14,460 bases of DNA from Moraxellaceae bacterium (GCA_014378805.1 JACMMY010000121.1:1-14460), one strand, 5' to 3'; shown: positions 5,885 through 14,054, counted from the stretch's first letter. Made by a program: numbers and translations. Notes: generated by a model not told the origin, from the sequence alone.

Positions 5885-8002
5885 ATGTTTACGCTGCAAC
5901 GCATTTTTTGTTTTGGACTGCTTCCACTCAGTATTAGCAGTCTTTTACACGCTGAAATAAACCAAACAACATCCAATGCGGCAACAGAATCTGCGAAGGC
6001 ACAAACGAACGCACAAGACACTGCAACGAATAGCAGTAACATGCCCGTCACGACCGAATCAGCCCTCAACGATCAAGTACTTGCGACCATTAAAGTCACT
6101 GCAAATCGCAGCGGCGAAGATCCAACTGCGATTAGCGCCATCCGTAAAACGATCATTACCCAAGCTGAAATGATTAATTATGGCGACACGTCAGTCACTG
6201 ATGCCATTCGCCGTGCATCTGGCATTCAAATGGGTCGCGGCGGCGCTGGAAGATCATCGTTTCGCGGACTCTCGACGCCGCCAGTGATTCAGATCAATGG
6301 TGAAGCCATTCAAGGCGGCAAACGAGAAGGCACGTCCATGGTGGATACCATCAGTGTCGATATGATTGATCGCATCGAAATCACCAAACAAGCCAGTGTT
6401 ACGCAAGCCTCTGGTGCAACGGGCGGCGTGATTAACATTATCCTCAAAGATGGACAGGCGACGGCTAGTCGAATCACAGGCGTCGTCAAAGCAGGTTACG
6501 GCACGTTCGGCGACAACACGGTGGGCAATGACAAACGTCAACTGAATCTACAGGTTGACGGCAAACTCGATCAACTCAGTTACAGTACCTCTACCGTTTA
6601 TAATCGAAACACTGGTGACAGCCAAACGATCCTGACCAACGCTACACCAATTGGCTTGAATCAAACTGAACAAAATATCTCAACCGTCAACAGTTTCGCC
6701 TTGATTGGCAGTCGCTTGGCTTATCAGCTCAATGATAACACTAAAATTTTCTCTGATCTGATGTACAGCCAACAGGCGAATACGACGTCAACCAATACCG
6801 ATCGCTCTCAAGTCGATGGCAATAACACACGCGTCGCGCTACGCGTCGAACGCGCGATTGGTGTGAATAAACAAACCTTCAGAATTGCAGGTCAATGGCA
6901 AGACGAAACCGAAACAGACTATCGCCCAAATAGCATTCGCCGCGTGACCGACACACGTCAAAACTACTCAGCGGGTTTCGATGGCGTGATTAAGGATTTC
7001 GTCGATCAAGAAATAAAATACGGTTTCCAAAATTCGTGGGCAACCATCGCCAGCAGCCAAAACGCTGACTTGCAAGAAAATCGCTACGCCATCTACGGTG
7101 AAGAAAACTGGAAAATCACTGAACATCAGACGATTACCGCAGGTTTACGCCAAGAATGGCTCGAACGCAGTGGTTTAGTCGATTATGACAATACAACACT
7201 CAATCCAGCCGTCTTTTATCGTTATCAATTCGATAAAGCATGGTCACTGCAAGCTGGCTACACCCAAAGCAGTCTCAATCCACAGCCACAGCAACTCTCG
7301 CCTGTAGTGAATCTCGCTGATGGCGCAGATGCGGGCTCACTCAACAATCCAGATAGTCGAGGCAATCCAAGCCTTAAATCGCAACAAGTGCATTCATTTG
7401 AAAGCACGTTGACTTACAACTCACCTGATGGCGGATTTAATTTGACGGGCTTCTATCGTGATATTAATGATTACATCATCAATGCAATCAATCTGGAAAA
7501 TGGTCGCTACGTGCAACTTCCTGAGAATGCAGGCAATGCCATTGCGACGGGTATCGAACTCGATGGTCGTTGGAATATCCAAGCGGGTAAAGATCACAAG
7601 TTACTGATCAACGGTCAAATTTCTACTATTCGCGCGATTCTGCAAAATAACAATCAACCTGATGAGCGCGCTGGTGGCGTTGCACCGTATACATCAAGTG
7701 TCGGCGTATCTTATCAATACAAACCTTGGCGCTGGCTGACCAACATTAATCTCGGCTACACGCCTGCCTACACCAGTCCAGTACAAGGTCAGCCGTATAC
7801 GAGCAAGTTAAATGCACGTACCAGCTTAGACATCAGCACAACCAAGAAATTCAACCAAGGTCTAAGCGTGACGCTTGCTGCGAGAAACGTACTCGGCACG
7901 GATCAATATTCACAACTCGATGACACTGCGGGCCAGTTCTATCAAAGCCGCAAAGCAGAAACTGTCCCGAGTGTTTTGCTCACGGTTGAAAAGCGCTTTT
8001 AG
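5885..8002 (+). CDS. TonB-dependent outer-membrane receptor (ligand unknown, probably iron-related)
   Basis: A 705-aa outer-membrane receptor. The signal peptide is residues 1-23, cleaved after LLHA. An Ala/Thr/Asn/Gln-rich linker (~24-64) precedes a TonB box-like segment (ATIKVTA, 67-73). The plug domain (~78-190) contains SSFRGLSTPPVIQINGE (124-140), IDRIEITKQ (161-169) and the family signature SGATGGVINI (176-185). The rest forms the beta-barrel, ending in a terminal Phe (LTVEKRF) as expected for BAM-dependent insertion. The start is supported by AAGG 8 nt upstream. It is divergent from tonB-exbB-exbD and ends at a strong hairpin terminator. Architecture suggests a siderophore/colicin-receptor-like protein. 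The sequence alone does not identify the ligand; the nearby Fur-type site and the redox genes at the right end favour an iron compound. Confidence 0.92.
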   Translation: MFTLQRIFCFGLLPLSISSLLHAEINQTTSNAATESAKAQTNAQDTATNSSNMPVTTESALNDQVLATIKVTANRSGEDPTAISAIRKTIITQAEMINYGDTSVTDAIRRASGIQMGRGGAGRSSFRGLSTPPVIQINGEAIQGGKREGTSMVDTISVDMIDRIEITKQASVTQASGATGGVINIILKDGQATASRITGVVKAGYGTFGDNTVGNDKRQLNLQVDGKLDQLSYSTSTVYNRNTGDSQTILTNATPIGLNQTEQNISTVNSFALIGSRLAYQLNDNTKIFSDLMYSQQANTTSTNTDRSQVDGNNTRVALRVERAIGVNKQTFRIAGQWQDETETDYRPNSIRRVTDTRQNYSAGFDGVIKDFVDQEIKYGFQNSWATIASSQNADLQENRYAIYGEENWKITEHQTITAGLRQEWLERSGLVDYDNTTLNPAVFYRYQFDKAWSLQAGYTQSSLNPQPQQLSPVVNLADGADAGSLNNPDSRGNPSLKSQQVHSFESTLTYNSPDGGFNLTGFYRDINDYIINAINLENGRYVQLPENAGNAIATGIELDGRWNIQAGKDHKLLINGQISTIRAILQNNNQPDERAGGVAPYTSSVGVSYQYKPWRWLTNINLGYTPAYTSPVQGQPYTSKLNARTSLDISTTKKFNQGLSVTLAARNVLGTDQYSQLDDTAGQFYQSRKAETVPSVLLTVEKRF

Positions 8003-8019
8003 ATTAGACATATAACAAT

Positions 8020-8048
8020 AAAAAAGAGTCCTATTTGGACTCTTTTTT
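8020..8048. terminator. Bidirectional rho-independent terminator
   Basis: A perfect 12-bp stem, AAAAAAGAGTCC (8020-8031) pairing with GGACTCTTTTTT (8037-8048), encloses a TATTT loop. Either strand gives a GC-containing stem followed by a T6 run. It lies between two convergent genes and should end both the receptor transcript (+) and the CAP-lipoprotein transcript (-). Confidence 0.93.
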
Positions 8049-8063
8049 ATGTGGATAAGCAAA

Positions 8064-9383
8064 CTAAGGCAGCACAAAAACCACTGTTGTTGCTGTATTG
8101 CCTAAACTATCGGTACCCTGAATATTGACATTACAGCCAGTACTAATCGTGCACTTCCCATTATTGGTAAAGCGATAGCTATTGGCTGTTTGAATCACGC
8201 CATCAATGGGTTGCGGAGCACTGGTACTCGTTGCGGAGAAAGAAAAGGTAAATATGGTGCCTGACTGAGGATTGTAGTTTTGCGAGCCTCCAGAGAAGGT
8301 CAAATCAAAGGTTCCATCCTTAGGCACAGCCGTACTGACACTGCTGGTCAGTTGCAGCGGTGACACTGTGAGCGTCGTGAAAACCCAAGTTTTGGTCAGC
8401 GGCGCACCATCTAGCGTACCAATCACCTGTGCGGTATAGGTTGTATTCGACAACAAGTGCGTCTGCGGAATAAACGCGGCACGATCATTAGTGCCAACTA
8501 AATTTGGATCGGTTGTTGGGGTTAATAGCGTTCCACTAACAAGTCCACTGCCGTCCGTGAGCGTAAAGCTCGTGACATGCAAATTACGTCCACCGGTTTG
8601 AATCGAAATCGGATAGCCTACTAAGGTTCCTGTCTGACTACAACCGAGTGGACAAGGAATCTCATCAACCAGCCAATCCAGCGGTACATTCGTTTGATTA
8701 CTCGCAGGATAAGTCACTAATGGCTGACTCGTGCCATAGCCTGTTCCTTGACCCGCCATGTTGATCGTAAGCAGATGATTCGGAGACACCGTACTCGACT
8801 GCCACGCAACACCAATTTTGCCAAAGTTGGTCAAAAAAGACATGCGATGGTAAACAGCGTCAAACAAAAGATCCACTGTGTCTGACCCACTGATCAAACT
8901 CGCTTGTGCAAAGTCTTCACCCGCAAAGGTATCCGTATCACCCACGGCCGCCAAACGATCACTGACCGCGACTCCAGTGAAACATGGCATACCTGCAACT
9001 TCAGTATGACTACGAACGCTCGCTGTCGGCAGTAAACTTAGATAATTAGCATGATTGCCAGCCGACTTGACTAAGAGTGGATCGGTTACCAAGTTGGGTA
9101 ATCCGGCTAAAGTACGATAAAAGCTAATCCGTGCATTGGCAGAAGCCGCAAAACTGCCCGTTTGTGCCGTCAGTGCACAGCTTGACGATACAGGTGGTGG
9201 GCTAGTCGTTGGAGGGGGTGTCGTTATGGTGGTTGTGGTTGTCGTTGTGGTAGTTGTCGTTGAAGAGGAGGAACTCCCACCTCCTCCACACGCAGCCAGC
9301 ATTAAACAGGACACGAACATCATAGACCAGCCATGATAGCGCGCAAATTCAGAGCGATTTAAACAATGATGTATTTGCGTCAT
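8064..9383 (-). CDS. CAP/SCP-domain lipoprotein with Ig-like C-terminal domains
   Basis: A 439-aa predicted lipoprotein. A hydrophobic segment ends in the lipobox LAAC (29-32, lipidated C32), and a low-complexity Gly/Ser/Thr/Pro linker follows (33-67). The CAP (SCP/PR1-like) domain covers ~75-215. It has NARISFYR at 83-90, H111 in NHANYL, SHTE (125-128), GED (155-157), YHR (178-180) and the IGVAW strand (190-194), which include the family's conserved His/Glu cavity residues. Residues ~222-340 look like an SbsA/Big_5-type Ig-like domain (YPASNQTNVP ... TYTAQVIGTLDG ... WVFTT). A second beta-rich domain (~342-439) ends the protein. AAGGA lies upstream of the start. An internal Met pair at 21-22 would give a shorter, more typical signal peptide. 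Bacterial CAP proteins are surface or periplasmic and mostly of unknown function. It converges on the receptor gene but is probably not part of that system. Confidence 0.82.
   Translation of the reverse strand: MTQIHHCLNRSEFARYHGWSMMFVSCLMLAACGGGGSSSSSTTTTTTTTTTTITTPPPTTSPPPVSSSCALTAQTGSFAASANARISFYRTLAGLPNLVTDPLLVKSAGNHANYLSLLPTASVRSHTEVAGMPCFTGVAVSDRLAAVGDTDTFAGEDFAQASLISGSDTVDLLFDAVYHRMSFLTNFGKIGVAWQSSTVSPNHLLTINMAGQGTGYGTSQPLVTYPASNQTNVPLDWLVDEIPCPLGCSQTGTLVGYPISIQTGGRNLHVTSFTLTDGSGLVSGTLLTPTTDPNLVGTNDRAAFIPQTHLLSNTTYTAQVIGTLDGAPLTKTWVFTTLTVSPLQLTSSVSTAVPKDGTFDLTFSGGSQNYNPQSGTIFTFSFSATSTSAPQPIDGVIQTANSYRFTNNGKCTISTGCNVNIQGTDSLGNTATTVVFVLP
9219..9260 (-). repeat. ACN-triplet low-complexity tract encoding a poly-Thr linker
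   Basis: Fourteen consecutive codons of the lipoprotein gene are nearly all ACN (Thr), with one ATN (Ile); the + strand reads as runs of GTT/GGT-like triplets. The tract encodes the flexible linker after the lipobox. Triplet expansion or contraction would change the linker length without a frameshift. Confidence 0.7.
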
Positions 9384-9560
9384 GTGAATGCATCCTTGCG
9401 ATCATGATTTAAGGTGTTTTAGCGATCATCTAATCTCATTTTAAACGTCAGACTAACCGAGGAACAAAGATCTTATCGAGATCAGTCTACTTTGTTTCGC
9501 CCTATTTCGTCACTGTAAAACAGACCAATCACTTCACTAAGTCGATCACGAACAGTCATC

Positions 9561-10493
9561 TCACATCCGCGGTTGCGGCGCAGGCTGTTTCGCCGCTGGC
9601 GATGTTTTAAACACCGCAATCACTCTGTCAATTGCCGCAAGTTGCGCTTGCGTCGCGCGTTCACCTTCCAGAATACTTTGCTGACGACTATTCAAATCGA
9701 GAATACCGACACTACCGACATTTGGTGTAATTACAATACTAGCTTGCGCGAGTTCTTTGTCGATCCCTTGTTGACCCATGATATTAAATGTTTGATCGAG
9801 TACCCCAAACACCCCACCCGAACCGGCTTTCGGACGCGCCGAGATATCTACAGCAATGACAATGTCCGCACCCATATCACGCGCAGAAACCACAGGGATT
9901 GGACTGACCAAACCACCATCCACATACCGCTTGCCTGCAACCGTCGCGGGTATAAAAATATTCGGAATACTGCACGATGCACGCACAGCCTGCCCCGTAT
10001 TTCCTCGATTAAACACCGTTTTCTTACCGGTGTCCAATTGGGTTGCAATGGCAGCAAATCGAATCGGGAACTGCTCTATCGGTTTGTTTTTGACTTGCAG
10101 GTTGACATAGTCCTGAAGTTTCTGACCAACCATAAATCCCTGACTACTGATGGTTATATCACGTATATCGGATTCTTTAAGTGCACTCGCCACCTCTTGT
10201 AGTTGATACGCCGTCATTCCGCTGGCATATAAACTACCAACAAAACTTCCTGCACTCGTCCCAGTAATAATTTTCGGACGAATCCCATGCGACTCCAAGA
10301 CTTTAATAACGCCAATATGCGCAAAACCTTTCGCCCCGCCACCACCTAGCGCCAATGCAATGATCGGCTGACGGACTTGTACGATTGGTGCAGAAGGCGT
10401 TAGGACTGGCGTCGATGTACACCCGCTTAACATTGCAAGACTTAAACTCAAGCCCAACCAAGGGCTTGCTAACTTAATTTTCGGTAAACGCAT
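9561..10493 (-). CDS. Patatin-like phospholipase, predicted lipoprotein (RssA-like)
   Basis: A 310-aa predicted serine lipid hydrolase with a Ser-Asp dyad. The first ~20 residues are a signal peptide ending in lipobox LSGC (22-25), so the enzyme is probably anchored by C25 and acts outside the cytoplasm. The patatin domain spans ~44-215. It has the oxyanion loop GGGGAKG (50-56), nucleophile elbow GTSAGS (78-83, S80) and the DGG motif (192-194, D192). A Gln/Ala/Pro-rich tail ends the protein. The start at 10493 was chosen because the signal peptide begins there and GAGA lies upstream; ATG at 10508 adds only MRENV. The open frame continues to 10841, but it overlaps the acyltransferase gene and has no leader character. 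It follows that gene by 103 nt on the same strand. The closest known type is the NTE/RssA family. Substrate unknown; phospholipid acyl esters are likely. Confidence 0.9.
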   Translation of the reverse strand: MRLPKIKLASPWLGLSLSLAMLSGCTSTPVLTPSAPIVQVRQPIIALALGGGGAKGFAHIGVIKVLESHGIRPKIITGTSAGSFVGSLYASGMTAYQLQEVASALKESDIRDITISSQGFMVGQKLQDYVNLQVKNKPIEQFPIRFAAIATQLDTGKKTVFNRGNTGQAVRASCSIPNIFIPATVAGKRYVDGGLVSPIPVVSARDMGADIVIAVDISARPKAGSGGVFGVLDQTFNIMGQQGIDKELAQASIVITPNVGSVGILDLNSRQQSILEGERATQAQLAAIDRVIAVFKTSPAAKQPAPQPRM

Positions 10494-10596
10494 GACATTT
10501 TCTCGCATATAACGTACTAAATAATCGACTGAACAAGATGGGATTGTCACAAATTCGTGGCCTCTAAGAATCAATCTGTAGAGTGGCGTTTGAATG

Positions 10597-11214
10597 TTAT
10601 AGATTTTTGAGTGGTAAAGATAAATTATTCGGATTACCGCCTTTAAGACCTCGATAATATGCCAATATTTTAGGTAAATCAGCGTCAAAATCACCTGACG
10701 GCTCAAACACACCATAAAAAATAACGGCTTTTTGATCATAATCAAAGGCGACCAATACAATCGGAACCTGTGCCGCAACAGCAATCCGATAAAACCCACT
10801 TTTCCAACTGGGCGCTGACTTACGCGTACCTTCAGGAGCAATGAATAACCAGAACTTATCTCGCTGATTGAACGTATCGCACATCTGTTTCACTAATCCC
10901 GTTGCCGAGGCACGATGCACAGGTACGACATTCACCCAATCCAACATTGTACGAAACGGTAGATGGTACAGCTCTTCTTTGACCATGATCGACACCGCCA
11001 AACCCAAAGCAAGTGCAAGCTCAACCCCATAAATACCATCCATCGGTGAGGTGTGCGGTGCACCAATCACCACAGCTTTTGGGATATTCGGTATATCACC
11101 AAGCACTCGCCAACCTTGCAACAGCGTCATTTTTTTACAAAATGATCGACCCCTTGAAGATGCGCGGCGCGGAATCTGTTCCCCGAGTATCGGAAGATGT
11201 GATTGTTTTGGCAT
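10597..11214 (-). CDS. PlsC-like lysophospholipid acyltransferase family protein
   Basis: A 205-aa acyltransferase of the glycerolipid (PlsC/LPLAT) superfamily, transferring acyl chains to a lysophospholipid or related acceptor. The four acyltransferase blocks are visible: HTSPMD (54-59, catalytic H54 and D59), VVPVHR (96-101), FIAPEGTR (124-131) and VPIVLVAF (150-157). It is shorter than E. coli PlsC and has no long N-terminal membrane helix, so it is probably a peripheral membrane enzyme. The 1-acylglycerol-3-phosphate specificity is not proven. GGAA lies 6 nt before the ATG. A good promoter is seen ~40 nt upstream. The phospholipase gene follows on the same strand, suggesting a linked deacylation/reacylation function. 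Confidence 0.88.
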   Translation of the reverse strand: MPKQSHLPILGEQIPRRASSRGRSFCKKMTLLQGWRVLGDIPNIPKAVVIGAPHTSPMDGIYGVELALALGLAVSIMVKEELYHLPFRTMLDWVNVVPVHRASATGLVKQMCDTFNQRDKFWLFIAPEGTRKSAPSWKSGFYRIAVAAQVPIVLVAFDYDQKAVIFYGVFEPSGDFDADLPKILAYYRGLKGGNPNNLSLPLKNL

Positions 11215-11254
11215 TTAAGATTCCAACAATGCAAAATTTATCATTTATCACAGC

Positions 11255-11283
11255 ATTATAAACCCGAATTTAATCGCTGTTAC
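11255..11283 (-). promoter_or_regulatory. Predicted sigma-70 promoter of the acyltransferase-phospholipase pair
   Basis: Read on the minus strand, GTAACA (4 of 6 to TTGACA; 11278-11283), a 17-nt spacer and a perfect TATAAT (11255-11260) lie ~40 nt upstream of the acyltransferase start. Transcription would begin near 11248. It lies downstream of the DUF4198 gene, so this pair can be transcribed independently. Confidence 0.65.
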
Positions 11284-11320
11284 TGATCCACAACTGACGC
11301 CTTCCTGACTCAAAGTCCCG

Positions 11321-12247
11321 TTATTGCGCCACTTCAATCGTCAATCCAAAGTTCACCGTTTGCGCAGGCGGTTGTACAGCTCGATCTCGATTAGTAGCAG
11401 GATAAGAGGTGCTGAGCAAATATACACCCGTTTGATCAAAAATGACTTTTGCCCGACCTTGCGCATCCGTCACCACATCAGGGCGCTCACGCTTACTGTC
11501 TTTGTCGTATTGACTCGCACCACGCAGCACATTGAAAGTGAGGCCACTCAATGGTTTACCGTCCATCCGTGCCTCGATCATGACACCATCAGTGACATAG
11601 GCTTCACTCGGATGGGTAATTGGCCGGACTTCAAAGCCTTTATCGATAAAATCAGAAATTGGCGACGGCGCACCTTTAGTCACATAAGTCACTGCCTGAT
11701 TCAACGTATTACTCACAACAACCTGAGCATCGGCAGGTAATTTACTTTCTAAAATACTGGTCGCTACTTTTGCGGGTTCGGCTTTTGCTAGGTCATGTTT
11801 TGCTCCGTCTTTCTTCTCTTCGGACTCTTTTTTTACTTCAGGTTTCATGCCTGCCATGGGTCTTGGCTGCATGACGCGTAGCCATTGCCCATCAATCAAC
11901 GCATAACGGGTTGGCAACACCGTCGTATTCACCGTTTGAATGGCGTAAGTGCCCCTTTGGCTCACATCCGTTTCTAACACGCTAAATTTCTTCAGCTCCG
12001 CCAATACTGGTACATTTTTGGTTGTTCCATCTGGCGCAGTTACCGCAAATTCGGTTTTAAAATTACGGCTGGACGCATAAAAATAATCCCCTGCAATGCC
12101 ACTTTGAATGCTAATACTGTTGGTTCGCGCATCAACATCAAATTGCTCAGGCAACAAAAATGGACTTGCGGCATAACTTGCACTGACCACCACATGAATC
12201 AATATTAATGCGAACGACTGACGCAAACTCATGTTTAAACCGAACAT
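11321..12247 (-). CDS. DUF4198-type periplasmic protein
   Basis: A 308-aa exported protein with a signal peptide of ~26 residues (cleavage after SYA). The mature part has two beta-rich segments: ~28-125, including FLLPEQFDVD and SPDG-like turns, and ~170-308, with VKFD-like strands such as GRAKVIFDQTGVYLLS (264-279). A very charged Lys/Glu/Asp linker (~132-162) joins them. The overall form matches DUF4198 proteins, periplasmic Ig-like proteins often encoded near metal uptake and reductase genes. Its function is unknown. AAGGAA lies 6 nt before the start; an alternative ATG is 15 nt in. It is divergent from the ApbE-DUF2271 gene across a region with a Fur-like site, as expected for a shared iron-regulated module. 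The family assignment comes from memory of the family's style and neighbours, so it is moderate. Confidence 0.75.
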   Translation of the reverse strand: MFGLNMSLRQSFALILIHVVVSASYAASPFLLPEQFDVDARTNSISIQSGIAGDYFYASSRNFKTEFAVTAPDGTTKNVPVLAELKKFSVLETDVSQRGTYAIQTVNTTVLPTRYALIDGQWLRVMQPRPMAGMKPEVKKESEEKKDGAKHDLAKAEPAKVATSILESKLPADAQVVVSNTLNQAVTYVTKGAPSPISDFIDKGFEVRPITHPSEAYVTDGVMIEARMDGKPLSGLTFNVLRGASQYDKDSKRERPDVVTDAQGRAKVIFDQTGVYLLSTSYPATNRDRAVQPPAQTVNFGLTIEVAQ

Positions 12248-12308
12248 AGGGCATTCCTTAAAAGCATTCGTTTATGCAAAATTTTCAGATGATTTTCTAT
12301 ATTGCCAG

Positions 12309-12335
12309 ACTATAGAATCCTCAGCTCAGAATCAA
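12309..12335 (-). promoter_or_regulatory. Possible promoter of the DUF4198 gene
   Basis: Read on the minus strand, TTGATT (12330-12335) and TATAGT (12309-12314) are separated by only 15 nt, shorter than ideal. They lie ~62 nt upstream of the gene and next to the Fur-like site. Confidence 0.3.
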
Positions 12336-12338
12336 TAG

Positions 12339-12367
12339 TTGATAATCAATCTCATTTGACATATTAT
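12339..12367 (+). promoter_or_regulatory. Predicted sigma-70 promoter of the ApbE-DUF2271 / PepSY operon
   Basis: TTGATA (5 of 6; 12339-12344), a 17-nt spacer and TATTAT (5 of 6; 12362-12367) form a good promoter. Transcription would start near 12374 and leave a ~97-nt leader. Its -35 is covered by the Fur-like site. Confidence 0.6.
12340..12354. promoter_or_regulatory. Candidate Fur box between the DUF4198 and ApbE-DUF2271 genes
   Basis: TGATAAT-C-AATCTCA matches the 7-1-7 Fur consensus at 12 of 14 defined positions, with a perfect left half. It overlaps the -35 and spacer of the rightward promoter and is 5 nt from the possible leftward one, so one Fur dimer could repress both divergent units. 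Confidence 0.65.
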
Positions 12368-12470
12368 TCTCACATAGCTTTTGGCTTCCCAAATTTCGTT
12401 TTCCAGCACGTCTTAGCCCTGCTGTAACCTCATCACAACAACTGTTGCGCCTCAACTGGAGAACGTGTCC

Positions 12471-14054
12471 ATGTTCATATCACCGCTCACGCCGCGATTT
12501 GCATTACGTCCGTTAGCGGCACAATTGCTTGCGATTGCAGGTTTCGGTTTATCCGCGTGTCTGCCCACGATGGCAACTGCCCAACTCTCTGTTACGCCTC
12601 AGTCGCTCACTCAAGCAAAACAACTGCATCAAGACTCTCTACACCAAGATCATGTGCTCGGGACTTCGCTCGACATGCTGGCAATGAGTGCAACGCCAAA
12701 CCAAACCCAGCGTGCATTTGCTGCGGCGATTACTGAAATTAACCGTCTTGATCGCGTGCTCAGCACCTACCGCGCAGACAGCGAAATCAGCCAACTGAAC
12801 AACCCTGCAAATGATCAAAAATCGGTCGCGGTCTCCGCTGATTTATTCACCGTCATCGATGCCTGTGAAGCATGGCGCGCTCTAAGCGGTGGCGCATTCA
12901 GCGGTCGTATGGGACAACTCATTCAACAACATAACAACAGTGAAATTAGCGCAGAGACTCGCTCAAACTTAGCGCAACAAGCCAATAATGCTGACGTCAT
13001 CCTAGATACAGCAACGCAAAGCATTACTCGTCCGCAAGACGTGCAATTTGCCACTGATGCATTAGCAAAAGGCTACATCATTGATCGCGCCATTAGTGCT
13101 GCACGCCACGCCGTTCCTGAATTGTCAGGGCTCATGGTCGATATTGGCGGTGACGTAAAAGTATGGGGACAAGCACCCCGCGCAACTGGCTGGAATATCG
13201 GCTTACGCGCCGCAGGACAACGTGCTGACAATGCCTTACCTGAGCAAACCCTACAACTAAAAACGAATGCATCCGTTGCCTTTAGCGGCAAAGGGGCACG
13301 TGATATTCAACATTCTAATGATTCACATCTCCTCTCCCCGATCACAGGTCAGGCGCTCAACCATGTTGAACAAAGCATTGTTGTTGCACCGCACGCTGCG
13401 GATGCGGACGCTCTAACTACCGCATTAGCCGCGATGACTCCTGCAGAAGGTATGGCATTAATCGCAAAGCTCAAGCACACCGAAGCTCAAATGACGCTGA
13501 GTAATGGTGAGACATTCAGTTCAAGTGGCTGGCACGACTTGGTGGCAACCGAACAAAACTACGGTGCAATCCGTACTGTTGCCACCACCACTTCGGCAAG
13601 TACCGCATGGCCAGCTGGGTATAATGCTATTCTCGACTATGAAATTCCCAAGCTGACCTCGTCTAACTATAAAGCACCTTACGTCGTCATTTGGGTCACT
13701 GATGCGAGCAGAAAATTGGTGCGCACCCTGCATGTGTATGGTTCGCAAGAAAAATGGATTGACTCGAATTATGTCTGGTGGAAACGCTATGGCCGTTTGA
13801 TGAGCAATCTGGATACGGTAGCGAAACCTTCACGCAACCCTGGACAATACACCGTGGCGTGGGATGGTAAAGACGATGCGGGACAACGCGTCGCACAAGG
13901 CAAATACACGCTGCATATCGAAGCTGCGCGCGAACATGGTGGACACAGCTACCAAACTTTTGATATAGATGCCGTGCCAAAATCGAGTACACAAAATTCA
14001 GCAGCAAAAGACGAGTTCGGCGACTTGAAACTCCGCTTTGATCGAGCAATTTAA
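12471..14054 (+). CDS. FAD:protein FMN transferase (ApbE) fused to a DUF2271 domain
   Basis: A 527-aa exported two-domain protein. The ATG at 12471 is preferred because GGAG lies 9 nt upstream; a GTG 6 nt earlier is too close. The signal peptide covers ~1-37, and an internal LSAC (27-30) may make it a lipoprotein. The ApbE domain (~48-355) transfers FMN from FAD to a Thr/Ser of a target protein, in the periplasm. It has SGGAFSG (139-145), TDALAKGYIID (195-205), VDIGGDVKVWG (223-233), SGKGARD (272-278), HLLSPITG (286-293) and ADADALTTA (310-318), which supplies the Mg-binding aspartate. The second domain (~378-503) is DUF2271-like (Ile/Tyr/Trp-rich, WDGKDDAGQ at 464-472, a late HGGH). The usual acidic residue in H-x-x-D-P-x-T-G is Ser. 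The stop overlaps the PepSY start (TAATG). FMN transferase activity is likely; the role of DUF2271 is unknown. Confidence 0.85.
   Translation: MFISPLTPRFALRPLAAQLLAIAGFGLSACLPTMATAQLSVTPQSLTQAKQLHQDSLHQDHVLGTSLDMLAMSATPNQTQRAFAAAITEINRLDRVLSTYRADSEISQLNNPANDQKSVAVSADLFTVIDACEAWRALSGGAFSGRMGQLIQQHNNSEISAETRSNLAQQANNADVILDTATQSITRPQDVQFATDALAKGYIIDRAISAARHAVPELSGLMVDIGGDVKVWGQAPRATGWNIGLRAAGQRADNALPEQTLQLKTNASVAFSGKGARDIQHSNDSHLLSPITGQALNHVEQSIVVAPHAADADALTTALAAMTPAEGMALIAKLKHTEAQMTLSNGETFSSSGWHDLVATEQNYGAIRTVATTTSASTAWPAGYNAILDYEIPKLTSSNYKAPYVVIWVTDASRKLVRTLHVYGSQEKWIDSNYVWWKRYGRLMSNLDTVAKPSRNPGQYTVAWDGKDDAGQRVAQGKYTLHIEAAREHGGHSYQTFDIDAVPKSSTQNSAAKDEFGDLKLRFDRAI

Noticed and set aside
6410..6440. 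SGAT in the receptor plug as a flavinylation site for ApbE
   Set aside because: The residue two before the Ser is Gln, not Asp. SGATGGVINI is the ordinary plug-domain signature of TonB-dependent receptors.
9136..9336. Valine-rich + strand frame opposite the CAP lipoprotein
   Set aside because: It is the complement of the ACN (Thr) tract and has no independent coding evidence.
9427..9441. Fur-like sequence upstream of the CAP lipoprotein
   Set aside because: Only the AATCTCA half resembles the consensus; the other half does not fit.
9450..9488. Nested inverted repeats (AGACT/AGTCT around GATCT/AGATC) downstream of the phospholipase gene
   Set aside because: Short stems with a 14-nt one-sided bulge and no T-run, so neither a convincing terminator nor a defined operator.
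10494..10841. N-terminal extension of the phospholipase reading frame
   Set aside because: It overlaps the acyltransferase gene on the same strand and precedes a well-formed lipoprotein signal peptide that starts at 10493.
12465..12470. GTG start for the ApbE-DUF2271 gene
   Set aside because: Only 3 nt separate it from GGAG; the ATG at 12471 has ideal 9-nt spacing.
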